From Taudactylus pleione (taxonomy: Eukaryota > Chordata > Amphibia > Anura > Myobatrachidae): a stretch of 64,000 nucleotides of DNA. Location of the stretch: the NCBI GenBank assembly GCA_031769625.1, contig JAUIMM010000088.1, positions 10,297,501 to 10,361,500 on the forward strand, given 5' to 3'. Shown in pieces: positions 47,954 through 56,885 of this stretch (within the stretch, counting starts at the first letter, position 1; each line of letters starts with the position of its first letter). A program made the translations under genes and the position numbers. Below the pieces are notes generated by a model. It did no database searches. It was not told the DNA's origin and saw nothing but the letters and a program-made list of their open reading frames with translations.

Positions 47954-50900
47954 CCACCTATGTTCCTCTATAAGTGCTGTAAATATATATTTCAAACACA
48001 AATGCCAATACATAACAACACTCCAGAGGTTGCACGTCTTACCTTCCTGTGGTGTATATCCTAATTGAGTCATCTATAAGAGCCAGGGCAAACTTGCTGG
48101 TATGTGGATGCCAAGCAAAGGCTCGAAGTGAACAATGGGACCTACAGTAGCAGAGCACAAGTAGAGACAAGGCATTGGGAATGACCATATGGACAAGCAC
48201 CATGGATATCACCATCAAACTGACGACCTTCCACTATGCATCAGATTCCTCTGACCATGTACCTACCAGTCACAAGCCTGAGAGAACTCTGCTGTGAGAT
48301 CCTCGTTTTTCATCTGTGGAAACAAATATCATCACACAGGAGTAGTCAGATAACAAGGGAGGTCTGATTAGGTAAAGGCTCATGTGGACATTAATTATAG
48401 TTCTTAAGGAGATATAAGGAGAGATGTATAATGCCTTGGAGAGCGATAACGTACCAACCAATCAGCTTCAGTCATTTTTCTAGCACAGCCTGTAAAATGA
48501 CAGAAGATGATTGGCTGGTACTTTATTTCTCTCCAAGTCTTGATGCATCTCCCCCACATTGTTTCTAATGTACATAGGGTCATTGTTATTTTCCTATGTG
48601 ATTTGTCAAGCCAAGGCCTCTGCCTAGGAGAAAGATACAGGACTAAGGGTGACCACCCACAGCATATACGAGCGTCCAAAAAGATGGTCGCGATGGTCTT
48701 GACCATTGCGACCATCGGACTTGCGACGGAGACCCTGCGGTAGGGTCTCCCTGCCACAAGCCCTGGAGTGATTTTGGCTCTATCAGAGCCAAAATCACTC
48801 CCACTGACCACTAGTGATGTCAGTGGGGCCGTCTTCAGACGGTAGGCGTTCCCATGGGAACGCCTCCGTCTGGCAGGCACGCCCACCAAAGGGGGCGTGC
48901 TGTCAGTCACCATCGACAGCACGCCCCCTTTGGTGCGAGACCCGGAGCGACAGCTTGGCTGTCGCAGTCCAGGTCTCGCGCATGCGCACGACGGAGCTCC
49001 CTCCGTCGTACGCATGCGCAGTGGGGAACATCGACCCACCTGCGAGCGTACTGCCGCTTGCGAGTGGGTCTGAATGACCCCCTAACTTTGTACTGGTGAC
49101 AATTCATAGAAACAATGCAGAGGGCCACTTACTGATAGGTGTGGGAACAGCGAGCCATGGAGAGAGGACACCCAGCGACACACAGCCAGGGAAAAGCAGG
49201 ACACACGGCACAACAAGGGTGGAACTATCAAAAAGAACCAAATCAAAGGAAACGATATGATGTGAATAACGGTACACGAGCCTATAATTGTAAAACGGTT
49301 TCTAATGAGAAGTGCAAACTTCACCCTGTTCTAGTCAATATGCTCATTTTTAACATTATACATCAAGCAGATGTCACAAAGATCAGTTACTGATTATCTA
49401 ACATGTTGCATAAAGAATTACTTTAGGATCCTTAGCTAGTAAACATTAAAGATGCATACACACAACGATTTTTTGAACGATTATCGATAACTATATCGTT
49501 CAATCGTTGAAAAAAAATCATTCACTTTCTGAGTTAAAAACGATGAACGATTATCGTTCATGCGCGTTCACGTTTGTAGTTTAGTCAGACTGACCAACTC
49601 AACGATTTTCAGTAAGGGAATAAGCGAAAATCCCTTGAAAAAATGAACGAAAATCGTTTACTAAAATCGTTCAATTACGAAAACGTTGTGTGTGTATGCA
49701 GCTTACGAAATACATTTACATTATTACTGTTATCATCATCATCAACCTTTATTTATAAGCACCAACATAGTGCTTCAAGAGGGATCAAGAAAATAATTAC
49801 TTACAATGACATGGAAGGTAAAGATGGCTTAAATGAGTTTACAATCTTTAGAGTCTATGGGCCAAGTGTAATAGGGTGAGAGTTTAGAAAATCTGAGAGT
49901 TTTCCTCACACTTTTTAAACTGGGTCAATGTAATAGAGTCCTAGAACAAAGCAACAGAGCAAACTCACATGTTTTTCAGACTCAAAAACTCACGATTTAA
50001 ACTCTCACCCAGATGTTTTCCCATTTTGAAGATAAAACTGGACCAACGTGAGAGATTACTGCTAAACTCCCACATTTTCTAATCTCTCGCCCTATTACAT
50101 TTAGCCCTTTGTACTAAAATTTGGAGAGATAAAGTGGACGGAGATTGGCCAGATGTACTAAGCTCTGGAAAGTGATAAATTGGAGAGAAACTACCAACTA
50201 ATCAGCTCCTAACTGGCAATTTTCAAACACAGGGCCTGTTTCAGCGCCGCTCGTAAGCGGCCGCTCGTTCGCTCCGAGCGATGTTCGCACAACTGCGCAT
50301 GCGTACGGCTCGTAATACGCATGCGCGAACCAGTCAGTGCGGTCGAAATTCATGTGCTCGCAAAATAGCGAATGCCTGCTAATTTGAGTGACAGAAAGAG
50401 GCGTTTCTGGGTGGTAACAGGGGAAGGTGCTTGAAAACGGGGAGTGGAGATCGGGCGTTTTAAGGGTGTGCATAATTAACAAAGCAGCGTCATCGACCAC
50501 GTCACTTGGTTGTTTCTTAGCCTGAACTGTTCGCATGATTGCGGTAGGAAAATCCAACCACAAGCACTGCGGGCAGTTCATACGCCTTTCGATGTACTCG
50601 ATTAATCAAATAAATAGCGGAGATGACGTAGGATGCGAGCGGCCAGGGGGCGTTTTTTACAAAATAGCGAGCACATGTTTCGTTCGCTCGTTCAGACATA
50701 GAGGCGTCAACAGACTGCAAAAAGTGAGCGCTCTATTTAAATAACCGGACCCTTTTTCTGAACGACCGTTCGCAAATAGCGTCCGGCTCTGAATCAGGCC
50801 CACAGCCTGTAACATGACAGTTAGGAGCTGAGTGGATGGTACTTTATCTCTCTCCAGAGATAAGTATATCTGGCCCAAAGTACCAACCAATCAGCTCCTA

Positions 50901-52818
50901 ACTGTCATTTTTTTTTTAAACAGCCTGTAAATAAACAGGAGCCAATTGGTTGGTACTTTATCTCTTTCCACAGCTTAGTACATAGACCCCCTAAGAGTTG
51001 TATGGAACAAGTGTTACATACTGTAAAGTAGCGGAATAACCATTGTACCAGGTTTCCTTACCCTCTTCCTCAGAGTTTGACATCTCCTCAAGTAGCCCTG
51101 CTAGTCCCATTTGGTGCCTGACAGAGTAAAATGTACATGAGATCAGAGAGGACCATTCCATTGATACCACACTCTAATAAGGCAAGACACTATGAAATGA
51201 AAAGCAGTAGCACACACCATGCATTTAAGCATCGCTTCCAGACCGCCTCCCTGTGATGAATGAACGCTGCCTTACTGCTCAACTCCATCCGACCTGGAGC
51301 CTTCACTGCATCCAGGGGAATCATCAGTTCTGGGATATTTACCATCTGCAGAGAGATACACACCAGTCCATTTAGTTTCTTCTTTTCAGGAAAATAGACA
51401 AACCATGTAAACAGAGAAAGTAATCCCTCTTTCTATTTGTACTTACTGTATTCAGTAGGCATTCCCATAGTGCTCTTTTTACATCTAAATACAATCCTAG
51501 TAATTGACCCCAAAACTCTAATGCAGTGTATCCCAAATCCAGTCTTCCTGCACTTCCAACAGTTCTTGTTTTCCGGACTTCTGTGTTTGAAACTAGGTAG
51601 GCTTATTACTGACCCAGCCAAGTCACTTGTACATAATAAATCCTGAAAACATGACCTGATGGGGGTGCTTGAGGACCACATTTGCTCTAAATGAAAAGCA
51701 GCCCCAGTAAGGGTACTTTGCCAATACAATCTAGCCTCTGCTAGGCAGAGATGAACATGTGAGCTCAGCGGTCAATAACAAAATGGACAGATGATAATTA
51801 TTGGGTTCATCTCAGCACTATTACATCCTATACAAGACAGATCTTATATAACCTGAGCTATCATTAAGGGACGTTTACACTGTATGACAGGTAACTTTTA
51901 GAAACTAAAGCAGTAGTCACTAACAAATTACGCCAGTCATGGTATTATATAGAATAATGTATTACCAGATCTGTGACCTGCTATGGCAAATTAACACCTT
52001 TGGGATTTGTATCATCCTTATAATCTACAATACAGTATACATTATTTTCTATATAATCATGTTGGTAGGATAAAGTAAAACCAACAAATATAGCAAGAGA
52101 CTTGCTGTAGCTGGGTATGGGGTGTCCTGTGTAACAGGAAAAGGTGATGCCTGAACATTTCCCCTTTTACACCAATTTAAAAATCCCGGCTTGATGCACG
52201 TGAACGCGCACCAACCCGGGATTTTTGTCAGTGTAAAAGGATCAACCCGGGTCCAGTGACCGAGGATCCGACCCGGCTGGATTGCAGGGTTGAGCACGGG
52301 TAATTCCCTTGTCACCCTGCAGTGTAAACGGCACGACCTAGGCCACGATGACCAGGGTTGCGCCACATGCCGCCCGATTGGCCAGCTTCAGTGGCGCTTT
52401 GAGATGACATCATCTCCAAGCGTCCACTGCCGAGCTGACCAGAATGGAGCAGAGCACCCCACCCACCCTCAGTGCCTCCGGACCGCTTCTGAGTAAGGTA
52501 AGGGGGTCGCGGAGGTGGAGGAAGGGTAAGAAGCGCTGTTCACCTGCACTGGAGCCGGGTCAGTGCTGAAAAGGGGGTCTGTCCCGGGTCTTATCTGGGT
52601 TGGAAACGTGTTCAACACGCCGTGTCAGACCTGGGACTATGGGGTAAAAGGGGTAGTGTGATTAGTATCAATTCATGTATAAGGTAAGAACTTACGGCAG
52701 TGTGGAAGGAGGGTGGTGGGCTGTCATCACCCAGCCAGGGCATCATTGTGTTGTTGTACTCATACAGTGTGACATCACCACGTGGGAGCGGTGGGGGGAA
52801 CAACTCCAAGGAGCACAT
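32615..52818 (-). CDS. AAAS: Aladin (WD-repeat nucleoporin), complete, sixteen coding exons
   Basis: Exons from the start codon: 52696-52818, 51218-51345, 51062-51117, 49133-49224, 48267-48313, 48043-48141, 44510-44653, 41820-41940, 41186-41310, 41055-41115, 40869-40959, 34204-34297, 34054-34121, 33509-33590, 32912-32996, 32615-32758. The joined frame is 519 codons plus TAG (human 546). All junction phases agree and all donors are GT. The N-terminus [10 protein letters not shown], the GWSTGR-like WSTGRL block and WD-repeat segments such as [20 protein letters not shown] identify aladin, a seven-bladed propeller of the nuclear pore anchored by NDC1; loss causes triple-A syndrome in humans. Oddities: exon 4 starts with a segment unlike human in sequence but equal in length, and intron 11 holds DIRS element D. 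Kozak context has A at -3. Confidence 0.97.
33667..34011. mobile_element. Palindromic MITE (TGGCCATACACG family), AAAS intron 13
   Basis: Ends GCTGGCCATACACGGGACG and TCGTGTATGGCCACC are inverse. The interior repeats GATCAGAT/ATCTGATC-like pairs. It lies between exon 14 (33590) and exon 13 (34054) and stops about 43 bp short of exon 13. Confidence 0.7.
35619..36905 (+). pseudogene. DIRS gag-like remnant (element D)
   Basis: Starts with a [12 protein letters not shown] N-terminus matching element C. Fragments such as FGPDLDKIV survive near 36775. Many stops and indels; no long frame. Confidence 0.7.
37020..38560 (+). pseudogene. DIRS RT/RNase H remnant (element D)
   Basis: Surviving pieces: [13 protein letters not shown] at about 37360-37400, a [13 protein letters not shown] block, and [10 protein letters not shown] at about 37570 corresponding to the catalytic-box segment. 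Frames change repeatedly. Confidence 0.75.
38560..39715 (+). pseudogene. DIRS tyrosine recombinase remnant (element D)
   Basis: Scattered homology to the recombinase of element C, for example [12 protein letters not shown] near 38900-38945 and [13 protein letters not shown] near 39150. Heavily mutated. Confidence 0.7.
39740..39851 (+). repeat. Internal complementary region of DIRS D
   Basis: Complement of the left end (GGTCAACCCTGTGGACC...) adjoining the complement of the right end (CAAGAGATATGGTAAG...). It agrees with both present termini. Confidence 0.88.
40190..40485. mobile_element. MITE-like element with serial hairpins, AAAS intron 11
   Basis: Contains GCAGGGACAG...CTGTCCCTGC and TATTTTTTGCGAAAATACCGTGAT fold-backs and ends TAGTAAATAGAGCCC. 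Left boundary unclear because DIRS D abuts it. Confidence 0.45.
40754..40822. repeat. (TA)n microsatellite
   Basis: Long uninterrupted TA tract about 45 bp from the donor side of AAAS exon 11. Confidence 0.95.
41729..41750. repeat. (CA)n microsatellite
   Basis: Short CA tract in AAAS intron 8. Confidence 0.9.
42131..42730. mobile_element. MITE, GGGCCTGATTCAGAGCC-end family, copy 1
   Basis: Ends GGGCCCTCATTCAGAGCC and GGCTCTGAATCAGGCCC. Inside, GTTCGCACATCTGCGCATGC and ACGCATGCGCGAAC form a hairpin. It is colinear with the element at 50232-50801. Located in AAAS intron 7. Confidence 0.8.
42950..43040. repeat. (TA)n(CA)n compound microsatellite
   Basis: TA run followed by two CA runs in AAAS intron 7. 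Confidence 0.95.
43316..44103 (-). mobile_element. Deleted Tc1-like transposon
   Basis: Left end contains AATCAGCAATAACATTAAAA and right end TCAATGTTATGGCTGATCAG, inverse copies. Minus-strand remnants read like the C-terminal part of Tc1 transposases (WPPNSPDLN-like region near 43910-43940). Much of the transposase is missing, and another element sits inside. Confidence 0.75.
43456..43793. mobile_element. hAT-like insertion inside the Tc1 remnant
   Basis: Flanked by GTATCTAG at 43448-43455 and 43794-43801. The ends TAGTGTTCCAG and CAGTAACACTA are near-inverse, overlapping the flanking repeat. No transposase. Confidence 0.65.
44095..44402 (+). repeat. Retroposon 3' segment with (AAT)n tail
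   Basis: Contains TAAGCTCTTACGAGCAGGGC and ends GGCACCATATAAATAAACTA followed by AATAAT repeats, a tail pattern of LINE/SINE-type retroposons in amphibians and fish. Class not determined. Confidence 0.5.
45127..45330. mobile_element. Palindromic MITE nested in an older MITE
   Basis: Ends TTTACTAAAGGTCGATT and AATCGACCTTTAGTAAAT are exact inverse copies. It interrupts an element beginning near 44985 and ending near 45365 (TTTGGGAACC). Confidence 0.7.
45380..46460. other. AAAS intron 6 stretch, nothing recognised
   Basis: No exon, coding homology or clear repeat boundary. The 45580-45780 part is less AT-rich and has short open frames, but it matches no aladin segment; the exons either side already join in frame. 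Confidence 0.4.
46597..47566. mobile_element. hAT-type non-autonomous element
   Basis: Ends CAGGGGTTTTCAACCCGTGG and AGGTTGAAGACCACTG. Flanks GTCTAGGA (46589-46596) and GCCTAGGA (47567-47574) match in 7 of 8 bases. Contains an internal tandem repeat and no transposase. Confidence 0.85.
47008..47300. repeat. Minisatellite of GGGGGCACTGCA/GGACCACTACT units
   Basis: About 30-40-bp imperfect units with variable G runs, inside the hAT element. Confidence 0.85.
47920..47948. repeat. Poly(A) tract
   Basis: Nearly 30 consecutive A residues, in AAAS intron 6. Confidence 0.9.
48646..49082. mobile_element. Hairpin-chain element, copy 1 (left end missing)
   Basis: Colinear with the copies at 54449 and 63357. 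It consists of successive perfect or near-perfect hairpins: GGAGTGATTTTGGCTC (48765-48780) with its complement to 48801, the GGCGTTCCCATGGGAACGCC palindrome, and a 21-bp-arm hairpin CACCAAAGGGGGCGTGCTGTC. Later come GCGACAGC/GCTGTCGC and a CATGCGCACGACGGAG stem. The right end reads GGGTCTGAATGACCCC. The first two hairpins of the other copies are absent. It lies in AAAS intron 4 and encodes no protein. Confidence 0.85.
49451..49703. mobile_element. Palindromic MITE, AAAS intron 3
   Basis: Ends GATGCATACACACAACGATT and CGTTGTGTGTGTATGCAGC are inverse. The interior has many ACGATTATCGAT/ATCGTT palindromes. Confidence 0.75.
50150..50880. mobile_element. Palindromic MITE interrupted by another MITE
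   Basis: The outer element has arms ...CCAACTAATCAGCTCCTAAC (left, to 50231) and GTTAGGAGCTGAGTGGATGG (right, from 50818), now split by the element at 50232-50801. Confidence 0.65.
50232..50801. mobile_element. MITE, GGGCCTGATTCAGAGCC-end family, copy 2
   Basis: Ends GGGCCTGTTTCAGCGCC and GGCTCTGAATCAGGCCC. Colinear with 42131-42730, sharing ACCAGTCAGTGCGG and GTGGTAACAGGGGAAGGTG. Flanked by ACA on both sides. Confidence 0.82.
52159..52655. mobile_element. Harbinger-like MITE (CCCCTTTTACAC ends), AAAS intron 1
   Basis: Starts TTCCCCTTTTACACC and ends GGGTAAAAGGGGTA. The interior is rich in CCCGGGT/ACCCGGG pairs and CAGTGTAAA copies. It lies about 40 bp downstream of the exon 1 donor. Confidence 0.65.
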
Positions 52819-53088
52819 CTTCCTGGATCTGTGTGTGACAGACGGTATGTACAGTACATTACTACAGAAGGGCAACTCACCCTACCTACCTTCACAGACT
52901 AACACCAAAGGTGGCATCTCACCCTCCCCACCCTGACTCATCGCCCCCAGAGATGGCTTCTCACCCTAGCCATCCTCACTAACAACCTTCAGAGATGGCA
53001 TCACACCCTACCCACCCTCACTGACCACCTCCAGGCACAGCATCTCCCCATGCCCACCCACAGAGGTACTATCTCACCCAGACCACCA

Positions 53089-53205
53089 CCAGGGGCACCC
53101 TGTGGCTCTCCAGCTACTATAGAACTACAACTCCCAGGATGCCGTTAGTCAGGGATGAGACTTGCAACAGCTCCACAATAGCTGGAGAGACTGCCTGCTG
53201 CTTCT
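53089..53205. mobile_element. Short hAT-like MITE upstream of AAAS
   Basis: Inverted segments GGCTCTCCAGCTACTATAG and CACAATAGCTGGAGAGAC flank the middle. CAGGGGCACCCTGTGG at the left resembles hAT ends. It sits 270-390 bp upstream of the AAAS start codon. Confidence 0.55.
53124..53142. promoter_or_regulatory. ZNF143/THAP11-type promoter motif
   Basis: ACTACAACTCCCAGGATGC fits the known ACTACAnnTCCCAGnATGC motif bound by ZNF143 (Staf) in ubiquitous vertebrate promoters. It is 306 bp upstream of the AAAS ATG and lies within the short MITE. Binding is inferred. Confidence 0.55.
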
Positions 53206-53346
53206 GATACATACTGTCATTAATCCTCTGTATATTACCTGACCTACTGCTGTACCGGGTTCAGATTAGAAACCCGCGCCGGTCCCCCAGCGAATCAGCA
53301 GCAGCAGTACAGACTGGGATGTGCCCTGACGTTGGACAGTAACTGA

Positions 53347-53354
53347 TGACGTCA
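53347..53354. promoter_or_regulatory. CRE palindrome TGACGTCA
   Basis: Full CREB/ATF consensus about 530 bp upstream of the AAAS start. Confidence 0.45.
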
Positions 53355-53428
53355 GGGTACATCTACGGAAAGGGATCTATCCACAACCCTAAGGGGGAGG
53401 AGCCAGTGTCATGTGATAGGACTAGAAG

Positions 53429-53436
53429 TGACGTCA
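53429..53436. promoter_or_regulatory. Second CRE palindrome TGACGTCA
   Basis: Full consensus 82 bp from the first one. Two in under 100 bp is more than chance would suggest, though the promoter is not mapped. Confidence 0.45.
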
Positions 53437-53459
53437 AGATGCCATCTCAACTACTGGAC

Positions 53460-54120
53460 TATTCGAGAGGTTAAAATAATATCGCTATATATAGAGTATA
53501 ATATGGGGCAGGTGCTGCGCGATGTACGAGGGAGGTATAGCACCTGTCTGTCATTATTGTCGGCCTTATTGTTCTCACTCACGTTTCCCATATTGTTTAA
53601 AAATGAGCCGCATGTACACAGTACAATATATTGTATAAACCTATGGGACACCTGAGCAGGAGAAATGTTTGGGAAAATCAGTATTTTAAGGTAAAAATTT
53701 CGGGACTTGGTGCAGAACCCCTGGGACACCCTCCCTAATGATTCATTTGGCACTTATATATTAATTTGGGCAATAATGACGTAATTTTGGGGTTATATTG
53801 TGCAAAATAATGGGTTAAATTATGTGGTAGAAGTATATGGGGGTGCTGTATGGATGGGATGGGTGTTTTTAGGCTTGCAGATGGGAATTACAGGGACTTT
53901 TTAACAAATGTTTAAAAGTGGCATCAATTGACCAACAAAAATCAATCTACATGTATTTTTATGCACCCCAAATGTATCTAGAGCATTTAATTTGCTGAAA
54001 AGCACTGGCTTTCTATCTTTTCAATGTTAACAAAAAAATCAGCCATTTGACACCATTTAAGAGCTCCAAGTACTTTTTCTTTTGGTCACTTACTGTATAC
54101 TCCTTTTACTTCAGAGCTAA
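53460..54120. other. AAAS upstream flank; dispersed repeat at the right end
   Basis: No gene was seen. The segment 54025-54095 is the inverted counterpart of the repeat near 5965-6030. Confidence 0.4.
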
Positions 54121-55035
54121 AACCCAGGTTATTGCAGGGTTAACTCGGATAGCTCCTTTGTGTAAAAGGGGCCAGGGTTGGATTCCCGGGACGAGTGACC
54201 TGCCAATCCAAACTTGCAGGGTTTTACTTGGGAACAACCGTGAAACCCTGCAGTGTAAACGGGTACCTCGGGTTTACAGCATGGGGACTTCCAGGTTTCT
54301 TGGCACTTGGAGATGATGTCATCTCCTAGCGCCGGGAGAAGTGTTCCACTGCACCTGTGTGCAGTGTGAACGGTGCCGATCCGTGAATAATCCTGATCAG
54401 CCCCACAATAGAAAGGTCTGTCCTGGGTCTGACCCATTTTGGAACTGTGGCCCTGATTCAGAGCCGGACGCTCTGAATCAGGGCCGGGCCTTTTTTTTTT
54501 TTTTTTTTTTTAAGAACGGCCTCCTGGCCACTCGCATAGCTGTGGGTGACCACACACACCGCTATAGCGAGCGGCCATGATGATGGTCAAGACCATCGTG
54601 ACCATTGGGCTTGCGACGAGACCCTTGTGGTAGGGTCTCGTGGCCGCAAGCCCCAGAGAGCTTTCGGCTCTAACAGAGACGGAAGCTCTCCACTGACATC
54701 ACTTGTGATGTCAGTGGGGCCGCCCCCAAACGACAGGCGTTCTCATGGGAACGCCTCCGTTTGGGCAGCCATCCCCCCGGCCCGCCCACCAAAGGGGGCG
54801 AGCTGACACTCAACATCGACAGCTTGCCCCTTTATTACGAGACCCGGAGCGACGGAGTGCCCGTCGCTATCTGTGTCTCGCGCATGCGCACGACGGAGCC
54901 GGCTCCGTCGTGTGCATGTGCTCTGGGCCACCATCGACCCGGTTGCAAGCACTCAGTGCTTGCGACCAGGTCTGAATCAAGCCCTGTGTTCCAAATCTCG
55001 GGTCAGACCCAGGATTTAGGTGTAAAAGCAGTATA
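54120..55035. mobile_element. CCCGGGT-type MITE interrupted by a hairpin-chain element
   Basis: The outer sequence contains ACCCAGGTTATTGCAGGGTT and GGGTCAGACCCAGGATTTAG with TTTGTGTAAAAGGGG pieces, the same style as 52159-52655. The flanks GGGTCTGACCCATTTTGGAA and TTCCAAATCTCGGGTCAGAC would pair if the inserted element were absent. Confidence 0.55.
54449..54984. mobile_element. Hairpin-chain element, copy 2
   Basis: Starts with a perfect 16-bp-arm hairpin (GGCCCTGATTCAGAGC and its complement). Next come a T-run, GACGAGACCC/GGGTCTCG, GAGAGCTTTCGGCTC (54656-54670) with its partner, and CACTGACATCAC/GTGATGTCAGTG. Then follow CCCAAACG/CGTTTGGG around GGCGTTC, GCGACGG/CCGTCGC, a CATGCGCACGACGGAG stem and a GCAAGCAC/GTGCTTGC stem. 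It ends GGTCTGAATCAAGCCC. No coding content. Confidence 0.88.
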
Positions 55036-55439
55036 ATATACTTTTATACTGTTATCCAATAGTTTTTGAGCACATTTTTGTGGTACAGGTGGATTTCCCA
55101 CAACTTCATGAAAAATTACCGCACAATCACTTTTTGCAATTGGATTGAGTGTTAAGCAGGAGCACACATAGCCACACTATGTTACATTACTGCACGATAG
55201 GTGGATTAATTCAAGCAACGGTAAACAAAAAATGTACAGCCCCTATATGTTACCAGAATGCACATTTCTCAGGGTTGTAAACTCTTCCAGGGACACTCTG
55301 GGCATGGGTGTAACTATCATAGGTGCAAGCAGCTACTATGGAGCCCAGAATTTAGGGGAGGCCCATCTTCCTTGTCAAAGCTACATGTGTTAGATACATT
55401 TTTCACCATTGGGTGGTCCATGGGGTCCTTAAGGTGCCT

Positions 55440-55660
55440 ACACACATAGCGATGTGCTCACAATCCCATGATGTGTGCGATTTCCCCCTGAACTCTCCCC
55501 GGCAGTCGTGGGCACGATTTGGTCTGAAAAAGCTGCCAATTTGACACACGATCTATCGTGCCTCCTAAACTATGTACACACTGGCCAACGCACACACAAT
55601 ATATCGGCCGTTTAATTGAACGGCCAATATGTCGGCCAGTGTGTACCCAGCATTACAGAC
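55440..55660. mobile_element. MITE fragment (GTGTGTACCCAGC end)
   Basis: Contains TACACACATAGCGATGTG at the left and GGCCAGTGTGTACCCAGC at the right, with ATATCGGCCGTT/AACGGCCAATAT inner palindrome. Confidence 0.5.
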
Positions 55661-56277
55661 GTTAAATTCACCAATTCAGACTGCAGTGGCGGGTTCACAA
55701 CCAGGAGGAGCAGGAATGATTTTAGTTAGAGGCCGACCTTACCCCACCCCTCTGCCACCTTTACTTCACCCCTCTCCACTTGCTGTGTCACCCACATCCC
55801 TCCCCAGTTTCCGTCCAGGACACACAAACTAACGTCAGTAGCTGCCATGGACACCACTCCATTCTGGCCGCTGGGAGCAGCACGAGTCGCGATGAGTGAA
55901 CCTGCTCAAGTGAAGTCAGTGTTAGTGGTTCCAACCAAATGGTGCCCTTCACTGCCGTTGGCACCTGCCCACTCTGCAACCCTGTGTAAGCTTCCCCTAA
56001 AAGCATGACTTTGAGGAGCTAACGAGAAATGGTGAGAAATAAGTTTTGGGTTAGAAGTGGGCAATAGGTAAGGTACTTCTAGAGTTCAGGATCCAGCACA
56101 AAGATTGATAGAAATGTGCAGCTGGGGTTATGCGGCTCGCCAGGTGAATAAGCCTAACAGCAGCACAATTCATTATAGACTGCAGTGCAAACAGTCTGCG
56201 GCGGAAAAGCCTACAGTAGTCCAGCTTAGATATAATGGGTGCATAGACGTGGTGGCATTCTATGACAGAAACAGGCG

Positions 56278-56885
56278 TATTTTGCCTGATTCAGAGCCAC
56301 ACACAATGGCGATGTTCACGTAATGGAGCAATTTGTTGCAACTGCGCATGCACAATATTTTTTATAAAGTTATGGCGCATGCATTGGACTAAACAAAAAG
56401 TACACACAAAAGGCACTGTTGCGATCAGGACAGATGGTATCAGAAATGTAGTGGAAAAGTGATGGGCGTTCCTTAGCAGTGGCTAGAAATGAATGCAAAA
56501 ATGGTCCGTTTGGTGGGCATGTTATGGGAGTGTCGGGGGGCATGTCAATGCAAGTGGCTGCATTCGCAGCCGCAGGCATAAGCAATGGTAAGATGGAGAA
56601 ACTGCACATGCCATAGGGCTGGTGCAAGTTTCAATGGTGCGACTGATGGTGGCGTATAGGGCTGGTGCAAATTTCGATGGTGGTGTATAAGGGCGCACCA
56701 ATTGGTATTACAGCGTGTATATATCCTAAAAGTGGGCATTTCAGACCTCGCACATTTGGCTGCACGGATGTACACAATGGAAGGAGTTTGTATCGGCATT
56801 TGCATAAAGTCGCAGACAGGCGACTGCCGATAGATGCTGCTGCGGGAGCTTCTGCGTGCGACTCAGAATCAGGCGTATTGTGTAA
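56278..56885. mobile_element. MITE of the GATTCAGAGCC superfamily
   Basis: Ends TGCCTGATTCAGAGCCAC and CGACTCAGAATCAGGCG. Contains ACTGCGCATGC/GGCGCATGCAT fold-backs. Separates two LINE pieces. Confidence 0.55.

Noticed and set aside
48404..49039. Minus-strand ORF of 211 codons
   Set aside because: It lies over the hairpin-chain element, where the arms read similarly on both strands, and has no protein-like domain.
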